Below, one piece after another: positions 11,833 to 24,300 of a DNA stretch of 28,055 nt. The notes under the pieces were generated by a model, which saw nothing but the letters and a program-made list of their open reading frames with translations, had not been told where the DNA came from and searched no databases. The number at the start of each line of letters is the position of its first letter. Position 1 is the stretch's first letter. This DNA is from Plakobranchus ocellatus (lineage: Eukaryota > Mollusca > Gastropoda > Plakobranchidae). Location: NCBI GenBank assembly GCA_019648995.1, contig BLXT01003836.1:67277-95331 (forward strand), read 5' to 3'. Made by a program: the position numbers and the translations under genes.

Positions 11833-14800
11833 ATGATTAACAGAGCTGGAGGATGTTTAAAACAAGACATTGTACTTAGTTTTTATCTTTCTTTCATTTT
11901 CATTTCTAAAATGAACATAGTTTTTATCTTTATTTCATTTTCATTTCTTCCCTGGGTAGTGCTTGTTCTTTATTAGTTTCCTTGCTTAAACAATCCAAAA
12001 GTTAGAAGTTTTTATTCAATCTTCATCCTTGTTTCTCAATACTTATTGCTGTCATCCAACTCATTTTCGTGCATACAAATCCAGAGGCTAGGTTTACTTT
12101 AACAATGGATGACAAGCTTTCTTGGATCACTTCTCAAAATGGAGTGATGTGATTTTTATTACTATTAAAAACTTCAGTTCTTTTGCATAGCCAGTGGCTG
12201 CCAACTTAGCCACTATAACTTGAGCTATTGACCAATATATAATGATTAAAATGATTCAGATTTGAATTATTCTTGATCTACCAACCAGTCTAAATGATCT
12301 GCATCCATCACATTTCCATTTTTCGAATTATTATCAAGTCCAAGACTCATGTTTTGCATAAGTGATTTCTGCATCAGCAATATTAAAAATGAGCCAAATG
12401 AGGTTTTAAAATTTTGTTTTGGAAGCAGTTAAAGGAGTAAAAAAAATTTTGCAAAATCTGTTACTTGTGATACTAGGCCTGGTTCAATAAGACCTTGAAA
12501 TCCACTCTCCAAGAGCTAATATGCAGTCAAGTAGCGCAGATATGTAAATCAGTTTCTGTGCCGGCAAATATCTAAATCTAGATAAAACCTTAAACAACGA
12601 AAAGCTTCACATTAGCCAAGTTAATTAACAGTGACATCCGCGCTTGCCAATCAATTCATTGGCAACACATCTCCTTACATTAGTCATGTTAACCTACAGT
12701 CTTAGAAGCTCTTACCACCTGACTCGTCAACGAAATGTCTCAAATTTACCAGTTTCACTCATAGTGATATTAACTCTTCCATTGGACTCACCAGCATACT
12801 CCAGAGTTGTAGACGAGCCTTGATAATGGCCCAGCCCTGCAGATACCAGCCAGCAACTACCGTGGAGACACGGAGACACAACCAGCAGATGTACAAACCA
12901 CACCCAGCCGTGTACAGCTCGTGTATTTTAGTGTCTCCAACCCACAACCACATAAGTTGTCGCCCGATAAAAACTAACAACACATGGGGGGAAAGAAAAA
13001 CAAAACGTTACAGTGTTTTGGAAAAAGATGCCCTATGTAATAATTGTCTTAAGTCAAATCAAAATTAATTATGCCAAGACATTTTATAAATAATTTTAAT
13101 ATAAGCTTTCCCAAGAAAAGAAAAAAGCAGAATTTAGCAAAAATTTTTGAAAATTTGCTTGGTGTGTGAGGCAATGCATAGAAAGCCACAGATATATTGG
13201 AAGATCAAAACATGAGAATAAAAGCTTAGAATATACAGAAACTCACCTGGTAATACTAATGATATTGTACTAGCAAGAAAGAATGTGATACACATTAAGA
13301 TGATCAATGCAGAAATCTGAAAAAATAAAAAAAAAATATTTTTAAAATGACCTCTTCTTTTAACACACAGATAATGTCTTCTAACAGCCCTATCACCATG
13401 CAAATTTCGGGCAGGTCTTAAGAGCAATAACTCCATGAAAATAGTTGTTTTATTAAGTGCTTATAGTTTTTATTTAATAAAATATTAATATCATGCAGAT
13501 TATTTGGTTTAGAAAATAAATGGAGATCTCAACATTTGAATAGCAGGATATGTAAGACAATGTACACATAGAAGCAATGTGAAATCTCTACATCCTGAGA
13601 GAAAGGAGCCATCACCTTGCCAAGAGAACTGCCGTATCTACTGAAGCACTATTCTCCTAAAAAAAAAAAAGGACTCTGATTTCTAAGCCAATTCTGTTGA
13701 CTTGCTACTAGGAAGATTCAAATCATACAGAACAAAACCTGCACAATTTGGAAGATTTAAACCACACCATAACAATGAACAGATGAGAACAATAACATTG
13801 CCTGGTCTAAACTGTTAGCTGCTGGATCTAGAGAATGTTCTGCTCAACCCACTTTCAATATTAATTAAACATTAACTGAATGTAGTATTAAATGGAAATT
13901 TATGATTCAACACAAAATGCGATGTTTTGCAGCACAATATTTTAGAACCTCCACTTGTAATTCCAAGCTTTTATCACAAAAAGTCTCTCAAAGCAATGGG
14001 CTCGGCTGGAAGAGCTTGGTATCATTCAAAACTTTGATAGAATGCTCTAAATAATGCATTAAGCCCTCATGAAGTCAAGTTAAAGTAAAATAAAAAATTA
14101 TTCCGAGCCTCAAAACTTTTTTTTTTCCCACAACTTGATTCACCGACATTTGTCCCCAAGACTTGAAGCTTCAGAGGCATCATTTCCTTTTTCAATTTGA
14201 TTTTCACAAGGCTTTCCTCACCCTCGCGATAAAAAATGACGGCCTCTTGTACGGCTGGAAGCCTGTGGGTCCTCCGCCCTGTAGCATTGCCTGGTGCGCT
14301 GCACCCAGACCTTCGTTGAGGTCCTGCTGGGCCGGAGGTAGCTGCTGACCTGCCTGGTTGTCCCTCGGGTCGGCAGGATGATCTGGCTCTGGGTTGTCCA
14401 CAATGTTTGATGCATCCTGTACGAGGCAAGGTTAGAGCAAATTCAGAGAGCCCCGTTTCTATGTAAGTTTATACGCTTGCATGTACAAAAGTTATCAAGC
14501 CTCTGGTGTATCTCAAGCGAGTTAAAGGACAAAAAAAATCAAATGAACCCCTGACTAAAAAAGAGTGCCTGCCATGCCAGTCTTGATTAAGCATACCATT
14601 TTCTTCATTAATTCAAGCATTTCTGGGTTAACACAACCTTTTAAAAAATTTTCAAAATTTCTTTGTGTTCCTTGTTAACTAAAGTAAATGAATGCACAAT
14701 AGCTGTCAAACATTGAGAGCTGATGTTGAATATAAATTGGATTTGATAATGAACATGAAGATTCCATAAATTTTGGATATTCACAATGTCTGCTCCTATT

Positions 14801-15327
14801 TCAGTAATTTTTTTCTCACTGGGCAGTGAGACAGTTTACAGACACTCACCTCGCCATCAAGAGACACATCTCCAATAAGATAGGACCTGAGATCTAGGAG
14901 CCAGGCTACTGCTTTCGACCATCCCTCCACCAGCTTTTTCAGCATAGCCCTGGTGTGTCCAGCTTCAAGCAACGATGGCAACACCACCTGTAGCAGCAGC
15001 AACTCCAATGATAGTTCACTGACTGGTGCCTCACTAATTATAAGCAAAAAAAAAAAAAGGAAAAAAAAAAAAAAAACAGGCAATTAAGGGCTAGTCATAT
15101 AAACAAATCATTTCAAACAAGTTAGTCAAATCCAAAAAAAATTGTACTGTCTGAGTCATTGCCCGTATTTTAAAAAAACCATAAATTCAAGATTGTAATT
15201 TTTCCACATATTTTAGAATAATGTGCAGCTTTTTTTTTTTTGTCTTGGATTTATGTGTGCAGCAAAGATACAATTCAGCTAATTCAGTCTCAAATAGTTA
15301 TATCCATTGTCCCTGAAAGAATATATT

Positions 15328-15374
<47 letters not shown>

Positions 15375-18300
15375 TCAAAACTTAAAGAAAAGCACATGAA
15401 CTTAAATCAATCTGTTTTTTTTTAGACCAGACCCAAAGCTTCAAATATCAAAAATAACAATTTGGAAAAATGCTTTTATTAGTAAATTTTTCCTTCTCAA
15501 ACTAACTAAAGTTTATAAAACATCCTTGTGGCAACACGGATACTACATAGCTGTGTTACAATTTTCTGTTTTAAAGTTTATAGAGAAAAGTTATAGACTA
15601 AATCAAATTCTGTGTACTGTGAATCTTGACTCAGCTGGACAGGTTGAAGGCTTTATTGAGTAGGGCTGGAACATTACGAAGAGAAAGAGAAGAACGGGCA
15701 AGAGGGATGGCAGAGAAGGGAGGGACAGGTTCAGGTTAATGAGTGAGGCAACCAACGAGTGAGGCAAGCTCAAACTGGGCTAATTCACTGAAGCTCCAGG
15801 GAAGTATCCTAATAAACCTGGATAAGCTTACCTTGAAACCACTACACGATAAGGTAAGAACCCAGGGAAAACCATTCTGATGATTTTGATAGGCAACCAC
15901 AGCATCAGCAGCACAGCGCTCCCAAATATCACCTGAAACAGGCATGGAGGGTTTGCATTTAATGAAAGGAAAGATTGGTATTATGAGATTAAGAGGAGGA
16001 CAGGTTAGATATCAGCCTGAGGAGACTCATATTTGAAAAAAAAAAAAAAAAAGCTGATTAGCAGCTGATTTTACCAGAAGAAATACTAAAATAAAAATTG
16101 AGATATGATAGTAAAGTGGGGGAACTTTGCAATAGAGATTTATTAACTTCTGCTTTCTCTACAAAGTTACACATTTTAAAATGAAAAGTGTGGAGTACTA
16201 ATAAAAAGTTTTTAGCCCATTTTAATTCTTTAAAAGCTTGTAAAACAAGTAATTCGGACAGCTGGTATTGCTATTTATCATTGGATGACTCTTCTAAAAG
16301 CGTATGGTGGAGCACTTACCACTGAGGCGATGAACCTTCTAAAATGCCTGAACACACAGAGATGGATCATCTACAAGACAAAACAAGAGAGCAGGTATTC
16401 TGGTAATTCAAAGCAAACTCACTTCTTTTTTATACTGGCAAAGTCCTTGAAACGAATTTGACAGATTTGAATTGATACACATTACTCTGGTCATTGCTTA
16501 AAATAATACTTCAACATTTTGGACTTGAGGATGTGCAACCCATTGCACTGTCTTCAACACCTTAGGTATTCAGGATAAGACAAGAAATGCTGATAAACAG
16601 CCTATGCAGGAAGAGTCCTTATTGTTAGAGATTTTTCAAGAAAAAGTGGCAGAGGTCAAATGTTGAGCAGAACTGGAATAACCCACGATCAAATACATTG
16701 TGGACTATGCTAAAAAAAAAAAAAATTCCTTTGCTATGCATGCTCCAGATGTTCTTTCAGGGTCTTTGTTGTACACATCTCTGCTTATGATTGAGATAAA
16801 CAAATAAAGTCTTGGAAGTCTAAATTTTTTATGTTTAACCAGGACATCTTGACTGTACATCAAGTGAATAAACTTAGCTATCAACTAGATATGATTTTGT
16901 GCTCTAAATCAATGTCACCATATATTTGATTTGATTTAAATTTTTTTGAAGTTTTGATTGGACTCAAAATTTTATGAATAGGAGGCCCTCAACTGAGAAT
17001 TAAAATTGCACTAAAATACATATTACAATTCATTGCAGTGTAGAGATTTGTTTCAATAGGTTTCTGCTGTAATACTTCAAATTCATCATCACTTACAGAA
17101 AAATATAAGAACACAACAAAAAACATGTCTCTCTAAAATACTTAAGTGAACAATTTTTTTTTAAAAAGCCATGAATGAGTAAACACAAGAAGTATGGCAT
17201 TCTTACACAATTAGATTCATCATTAGTTTAGTCTTTAAATAGAAGCAGTAGACTTAAATGTTACTCACCTCCTGAATGGGGTTAAATTCAGGGTCATTCA
17301 GGTTGCGGAGAAACCACAGCACGCCTGGCCGCAGCACCTCACGCGTCAACAGGATGAAGGAGGCGAAGTAGAAGACATAGACCATCCCTACGAGCCAGTG
17401 GATGAACATTGAGGTACCAGGGGATGACAGGAAGCTGGCCTGGCGATCACTAAGGCTTGCATCAAACATTGACTGGAAAGCACAGAGTAGTTTGTCATAT
17501 AGGATGGGGAGAGAAGCCAGTAAAAAGAGAGGGCAAAAACAGCACTAAAATTAAGAGTACAGCTGATCAATATTATTGAAATGGAGTAAAATAATGGAAA
17601 AAGCAAAAACCAAGGAATTATTTTTTAAATATTTTGGTTTTGAGTATTGGTGAGAAATCCCACACTCTGTGAGTATTCAAATAATATACAAGAATTTTTC
17701 ATAAATCAGATGAACAATCTCTCTTTCTGCTAATTTGTTTCTAATAATCAGGACTCACCAGAGAGCAAATGTCCAACCACCATCCACATATCAATGGAAA
17801 AGCCCCAATCTCCATTACAACTAACAGCTTCACTTTGACTACCACATAGCAAAGGCCAAAAATGCGTTGTCCTCTGGATAAAATGAAACACAAATTATTT
17901 GAGTTTATTCCATTTAGAAAAAAAGAAATCATAAAATTAGCAAAACATTCTAAAATTCAAATCATACATCCTCTTCGTTACTATAGCGAAAAGCATGATA
18001 ACTGTCATAATTAATTCTTACTGATTAAATCGTCTTTAGCAATGTTTAAAATATATTATCATTTTTGGAAAATATCACTACCACTATATGTAATAGTAAT
18101 GATAGACACACGACTTACTTCCTGAGGCCTGTGAGAGAACAGAGGGAGTAAATGAGTAAAAGGAACACAGCGATGACTAGGTAACCTGCCAGGGTGGTCA
18201 GCAAACCCTCGAAGTGAGATGCTGTCACCTGAAAGAGAAAAACCTACTCATTATAGGAAGCATTTTTTATTCCTGGCAAAATGACACTCGAATAAATTAA

Positions 18301-21300
18301 TTTTTTTTTGCTTTTAATCCTTCTGTAAAAATTTGCCGTTAAATGCTGCATACTGAAGGATACTGACAGCCTCCAGTTCTCTCTTGGAAAATATCAACAA
18401 AAATAAATAAGCTTTCAGACTGGTAAACGTTTACATCACGCAGATAATCTCAAATTTTAAAAAAATTTAATATTTCTTTCAAATTCAATTTGTTTGCACA
18501 TAAAATAATTTCAAAGGTTTCACATAGTTTGAATCTGGAGGGTAAAGTATTGAAACTTTCACAGGCAGGTAAATCTCATTCTTTTTCATTCTTCATTACT
18601 TAATGTAATGTAACATGCATTTGCAAGCCATGCCACAAAGAATTTTTTTTCAAAACCTGACAAGTATTAAGAGCTAGCAATTACTATTCTACCAATGTCA
18701 TTTCTCCTACCTAAAATATTGTAGTACTTATCAGAATTACAAATGCAGAATGAGTTCCAAGTTTGGGAGATCTATCGACAGTGGTAGAAAGTTCTCTGCT
18801 ATATGAACACATATCCTGGCATTTGGAGTAAGCTAGTTGAACACTTCTTAATAATTAAGCAGGGTTTATTTCACTCTCAGATCATTTTGGTCTTCGCAAG
18901 AAATTGAATTTTGAAACTTAAGCCGCAAAGTGGCATCTCTGATTAGTAGAATGAATTTATTTATCACTTAAAAAAAAAAATTGGCCTCTTATACCATATG
19001 CACTATTTCACTGTTTTCATGAATGATAAATATGTGAAAAATTATGAGTAATTTGGGGAATCGTGTTGGGCCAGAGAAAACTGATAATATTAGATATGAG
19101 AATTCATATACAAGAAATTCAATGCACAAAACTCTCTCTCTTATTTATATTAAATTAAGAATCAAAGTATATCTTTTCAATTGGAATAAATTATCTGATG
19201 GTGCAACATCAGAAAAGCATGTCTTGAAAAAAAACATATTTTATACATTTTAGAATAAGGTCAGTGATGTTTACTGACTTTTTTTTTCATGTGAACTTTG
19301 CCTAAGTGAAAAGCGATGAGGCCATGTAGAATGTGTGTTAAATTGTAACCTTTTTTCAGTCTTTCAAAGGAAGAAAAAATTTAGTTAAAGTCATTTTATT
19401 ACCCAACTAATATTTTGTATTTTGTGACAACTAACATACTTGGAGATGACTCAAAACACACACTGTGTAAAATTTGAAAAAAAAAAAAAAAAACTTGTAA
19501 AGAAACATATTTACCATGATGTCCATTTTGGCCCCAACAAGTGCAAAATGACCCACATGGTATGGGCAAAAAGCTGAAAAATGCAAAAGAAAGGAGGAAA
19601 AAAATTATCTTCTTCTTTCTCATGGGGATTTTCCTTTTCTCATTCAAAACATCCTTATTTATTAAGAAAGCAAATAAACATGCAAAACGAAAATATACTG
19701 TATTCTCTATTATTATACTTTCTTGATGGAAAAACCAACAAAATGGGTTCAATTAAACTGTCAATATTTTGTAGTGTTTCAATGATAAAATAATCACATA
19801 TTTCAAAATGTGCTCGCAATGCGTGTTAAAATAACTGTATCTTAATGATATATTATGCAAGGTATTTGAGATATCTACTCACCAAAAACTAGAATAAACA
19901 AAGTGTTAAGGGAGACCACCCAGAATACATGCTCCTGTTTAGGAAAAAAAAAAAGATTTTTGAGTTTGGATACTACATCAAGTAAAAAAAAAATTACTAA
20001 AAAATTGCCACTTCCTCACATTTGATTTTATTGATATCTTATCAAGTTACAGCTTTGTGAATACATTTTTGGGGGTGAGAATTGGCTATAACGTGATATA
20101 TTTTAATCATTTCATCTTTGTAAAAACAATTTTAAAAAATAACCTGCATAACCTTAAAACTTTAAGCAATAACTGACAATTTATTTTTTTCTTTATTTTT
20201 CAGAAGTGGAAGTGACATTGCCTTTTGAAATTATGAACTAGGGTTGAAATACAGATCATTGCTCTTTACCTACCAGAAAGACTAGAGAACCATCTAGACC
20301 CAGTAGCTGTGACAAAAAGGAAAAAAAAGTACAAAATATTTTATTACGCAAACAAAGAAAAAAATTAGAGAAATACATTTATGTAAAAGCATTTTTATTG
20401 TAATAAACCAATGCAAGCACAGCAAGTATACTAACATCAGAACAGAATTTGGGCAATACTGAAAAAGTCTTATACTTCACATGAGCCACTTAAAATATCG
20501 AAGAGCCGCTTGCATGTTGCAGATTGCACATCCCTGCTCTAGACTGACATTCATACAAACTGATAATCACAAGAAAACCCTTTTTTTTTCTTCTCAAAAG
20601 GCAAATGCGGCTATTAATTTTCAAAACGTCAAACCACTTTCACATGCTTTAAGAGCAAAACTGTTTAAGCTAAGCAAAAAATTACATTAAATGGTCTGTA
20701 AAAGTGCACAAAAAAGTGAAGACTTCAAATGAATTTCATGATTGATTGACTTGAACTCACCCTTTCCCATGTGAGCTCCTCAGCCGCTCGATCCCATTCA
20801 ATAGGATTCCAGTTGTTGTCATCTGCAATGTCACAAAATTGTCAAACTCAGAATAACAATCAATACTTTATGTATAAATACAAGTTCTGAAAAATATATC
20901 AAGACCACAAAAGAAAACTTCTAGGAAAAAACATACCACACACACATGCATGCACAGGCAAAAGAAGGCAAAACAACAGGTTCACTTTTTTTTTTTATGA
21001 AGGTAAGGATATTGATCATTCTAAAAATTTTCCATTTAAATCTTAATTATTCTTTTAAAAGCAAAAAAAGATATATCAACTAATTCAGAGAAAAGAAACA
21101 CACACTTTTTTTGTATTGACTGTTTCATGCACTGGTGCCATTCAGAGTTTTATTTCTCAAGATTTTCATCTAAAATTACTTTGTTTTTAAGTCCATAAGA
21201 GATGGAAAATTTAGACTCTCCTGGTTCTGCCAAAGTTAAATTAAAACTCACGATTTGAATCCTCTAAACTACAAACATATTTGTGACCAAGATCTTGAAT

Positions 21301-24300
21301 CAAATGAACCTCGACCCCACATTTCTGAATGCTATGTTTGAGCAGTGAAAAATGTGTAAAGTCATTTGAAGCCAGTCCAGCTCTAAATAATAAAATATGT
21401 CAACTGAACAATGGAAACTGAGGTAGCAATAAAGAAGGAAAATTTTGAGTCAAATTAGTATAATCCAAGTGCTTGAAAAAAAAAAATGAGTTTTTATGTT
21501 TCTTGCTTCCACCTTTTTTTGCAAAAAAAAAAAAAAATTACAAATTTTCATTAGAATTCAAATGTTGACATGACTTCTTTTCCTCTCCTTGATTTCAGCT
21601 TTTCTTTGATGAGACTGAGGACTAAGCAATAAAGCCTTTCTTTTTTCCTTTATTTACTGAGGAAGAAAGAAATTTACCCTGGGCAGCAGCATTGTTGCCA
21701 TTATCTACATCCTCTATGCCTACATCCTCTGCTTCTAGGGCAGGTCCTCCTCCTCCTCCCGCACCATTCCCTCCACCTGCATTCTCCACTGGCTCCTGCG
21801 CCACATTGGGGTTCGCTCCCGCAGCATTGACACCACCCCCAACAGCCAAACCTCCAATAAAGTTGAAACCACCTGGTCCCAAACCACCATTCTGAAAAAA
21901 GCAATAATACGTTAGGATTGGCCCGGCAAGTCTTAAACACAAAACACAATTTTAAAAACATAAAATATGCAGAATCAGTTGTTGAAAATGGTAAAAAAAA
22001 TTCCCTCCGCAGTGATATGGAAAAATCAGCCATGGAAAAATATATGTTATGCACCTTAGCGAGCAATAACCATAGGTTTCACGTGGGATAAAAAATTGCA
22101 AACTCTCAAAATGGTTATGAAACAAATCTGTTGTAAGGGATAGAGAATGCTAAATGCACCTATATTTATTACCATTCCTATCGCAATAGGTGGGACACTA
22201 CACAAATCCCTTTTTCATTCCAAAGGAATAATTTCAAATCTCTAAAGATATTTAAAAGTTTGGCACAAAGCTGCAATATACTGCTCATCATCATCATCAA
22301 GTGCCCTGCTTTGTAGCGTTGGCAACCATGTCCTTCCACACATCTCGATCCATCGTTGCCGTCAGTGCTTGTGTGACCCTTCCTGCGTTAAGCCACTTTG
22401 TCAGTCCGTCCAACATCTTCTCACGTTGTCTACCTCTGCTCCTTTTTCCTTCCATCATACCTGTTGTCACAATGTGCTCCATATTTCCTTCTCTCATCAC
22501 ATGGCCAAAAAAGGTTGCTTGGCGTTTACATATTTTGTTCATGAGAGATCTTTTTGTGTGAGCTTCTTTCAAAACTTTTTCATTTGATTTCTTTGCTACC
22601 CATGGAGTTCTAAGCATTCTTCTTATAAACCACATTTCCGTTGCCTCAAGATTTTTCTGTGTCTGTTTTGATATTGTCCATGCTTCGCATCCATACATTA
22701 GTATAGGTTCTATGTAGCACTGAAGGGCTCTTTGTCTCGTCTGAATAGAGATACATTGATTAGTTAGGACTGCTTTCATTTTCTGAAAACTCCTTTTAGC
22801 CTGTGCGATTCTCGATGATATCTCTACCTTATTTCTACCATCACTGGAGATTAAAGTTCCCAGGTATTTGAACTGTTCACGCTGTTTGAGTTTAGTTCTC
22901 AACGAAATCTATGACACAGGCCAGATCCCAACTGATATCTCCAAATCAATATTTATAGCACTACCAAAAAAACCAGGAGCGACAGAGTGTGAACTTCACA
23001 GAACGATCAGTCTTATGAGTCACATCACCAAAGTACTTTTAAGAATTGTCATGCTACCAGTAAGGAACAAAATTAAGCCTGAGATAGCGGAAGAACAATG
23101 TGGCTTTGTAGAAGGAAAAGGAACAACAAATGCTCTTTACATCCTCAGAACATTAATTGAACGGGCACTGGAAGTACAAAAAGACGTATATCTTTGTTTC
23201 ATTGACTACACCAAAGCGTTTGACAGAGTACGCCACGATGAAATATACTGCTAGAGCATTGAAAACCCACTAAAATCGAGGTTAATTTAGAGAATAGAAG
23301 TGAGAGGGTGGTATGATATATTCAAGGCTATGATTATTTCAACTTGCTTTAAATCTCAGTTCTTCAAAAGTGATATCGTGAAAAAAGTGCAATTTGATGT
23401 TTTGTACAGTATCTTTTTTTTTGTGTGTGTGTGTGGAAAAAATAGGCTTTGTGGAAAACCTACGAGAGCCTGAATCTATCACACTTTCAAAACTGACCCT
23501 ATTTGGGTTGTTCCCATTGTTGTTGTTGCCAAGCTGTTCCAGCCAGTCTGGCCCACCACCATGGAGGATTTGCTCTCTCAGCCACACAAGACTGATGAAG
23601 CCACATAGTGTGCAGGTCACCACGAGACAGCCCTGGAAGCAGTCACCAGCCAAGTTTTCTCTGCGGGAATTTTTCCACATCTCAGGTTATTATATTATAG
23701 TTTTTGGACTTATGAAGAAGACTCAGTTGTTAAGTTTGTATGATGAACAGAGATTTGAACATGGCAGCTAGTCCAAAAAAAAATACATTGCTAGAGAAAA
23801 CCATGAATACACAGAGAGATGATTGGTTTTTTTTTGTGATAATAAGTCTTTGGCTTTCAAATATGATAACGAGGCTATAAAATTGTTAGTACTTATTCAT
23901 TTTATGTCATGAATAAATGGAGAAGAAAAACATTAATTTGCCGCTGTTGACAATTCCAAAATATGGCGTCACTGACGACTGCAAAAGGTAGTTGAGTTAT
24001 TTATTATTCACTCATCACTATCATTGATTATAGCAGCAGATTTCTGGAGATGTAAAAGCATGTGCAGCATTGTTGGTAGAGAATCTGATTTACAGGATAA
24101 TATTCCCGGCCCTTGATACTAAAGAACTTCTATTGAAGTGTTTACTAAATCACTTTTCTGCAAACAAAAAATGTACTCTTATGTTTGATTTATTTTTCAT
24201 GCCAAAGAAAGGATATGGTGATAAGAAGCTAAAAATACTTACGGGTTTTAATAATTGATCTGTTGCCCACCCAAGTAAATGGCAATGCATAGAAAGACAT

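Larger units (their letters stand above)
22286..23241 (-). mobile_element. RTE-like non-LTR retrotransposon, 5'-truncated and twin-primed (inverted 5' part)
   Basis: The 3' half (22286 to about 22900) reads on the minus strand as the C-terminal part of a non-LTR reverse transcriptase ORF. It ends in TGA, which is also the first unit of a (TGA)n tail. The other half (about 22905-23241) reads on the plus strand and is an earlier part of the same kind of ORF, including the RT motif FIDYTKAFD. The catalytic YADD-type motif is absent. An exact 11-bp direct repeat, AATATACTGCT, bounds the whole at 22275-22285 and 23242-23252. The short 3' UTR and trinucleotide tail are typical of the RTE clade; that placement is inference. 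It sits in a MARCHF6 intron, 3' half in the gene's orientation. Confidence 0.9.

Noticed and set aside
14067..14429. Long open frames in several phases around 14200-14420 on both strands
   Set aside because: These are shadows of the GC-rich MARCHF6 exon at 14222-14416. Only one phase gives the conserved AAHQAML protein.
22284..22299. CRISPR or other regular array from the repeated CAT/TGA units here and at 27158
   Set aside because: These are short trinucleotide tails of retrotransposons. There are no spacers, and the genome is eukaryotic.
22301..22587. Plus-strand open frames opposite the retrotransposon
   Set aside because: Antisense shadows of the minus-strand RT fragment.
23253..23300. 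Continuation of the RT core past 23252 (in-frame SIEN and similar residues)
   Set aside because: A stop codon follows at once and the exact direct repeat shows host DNA starts at 23242. The resemblance is short enough to be chance.
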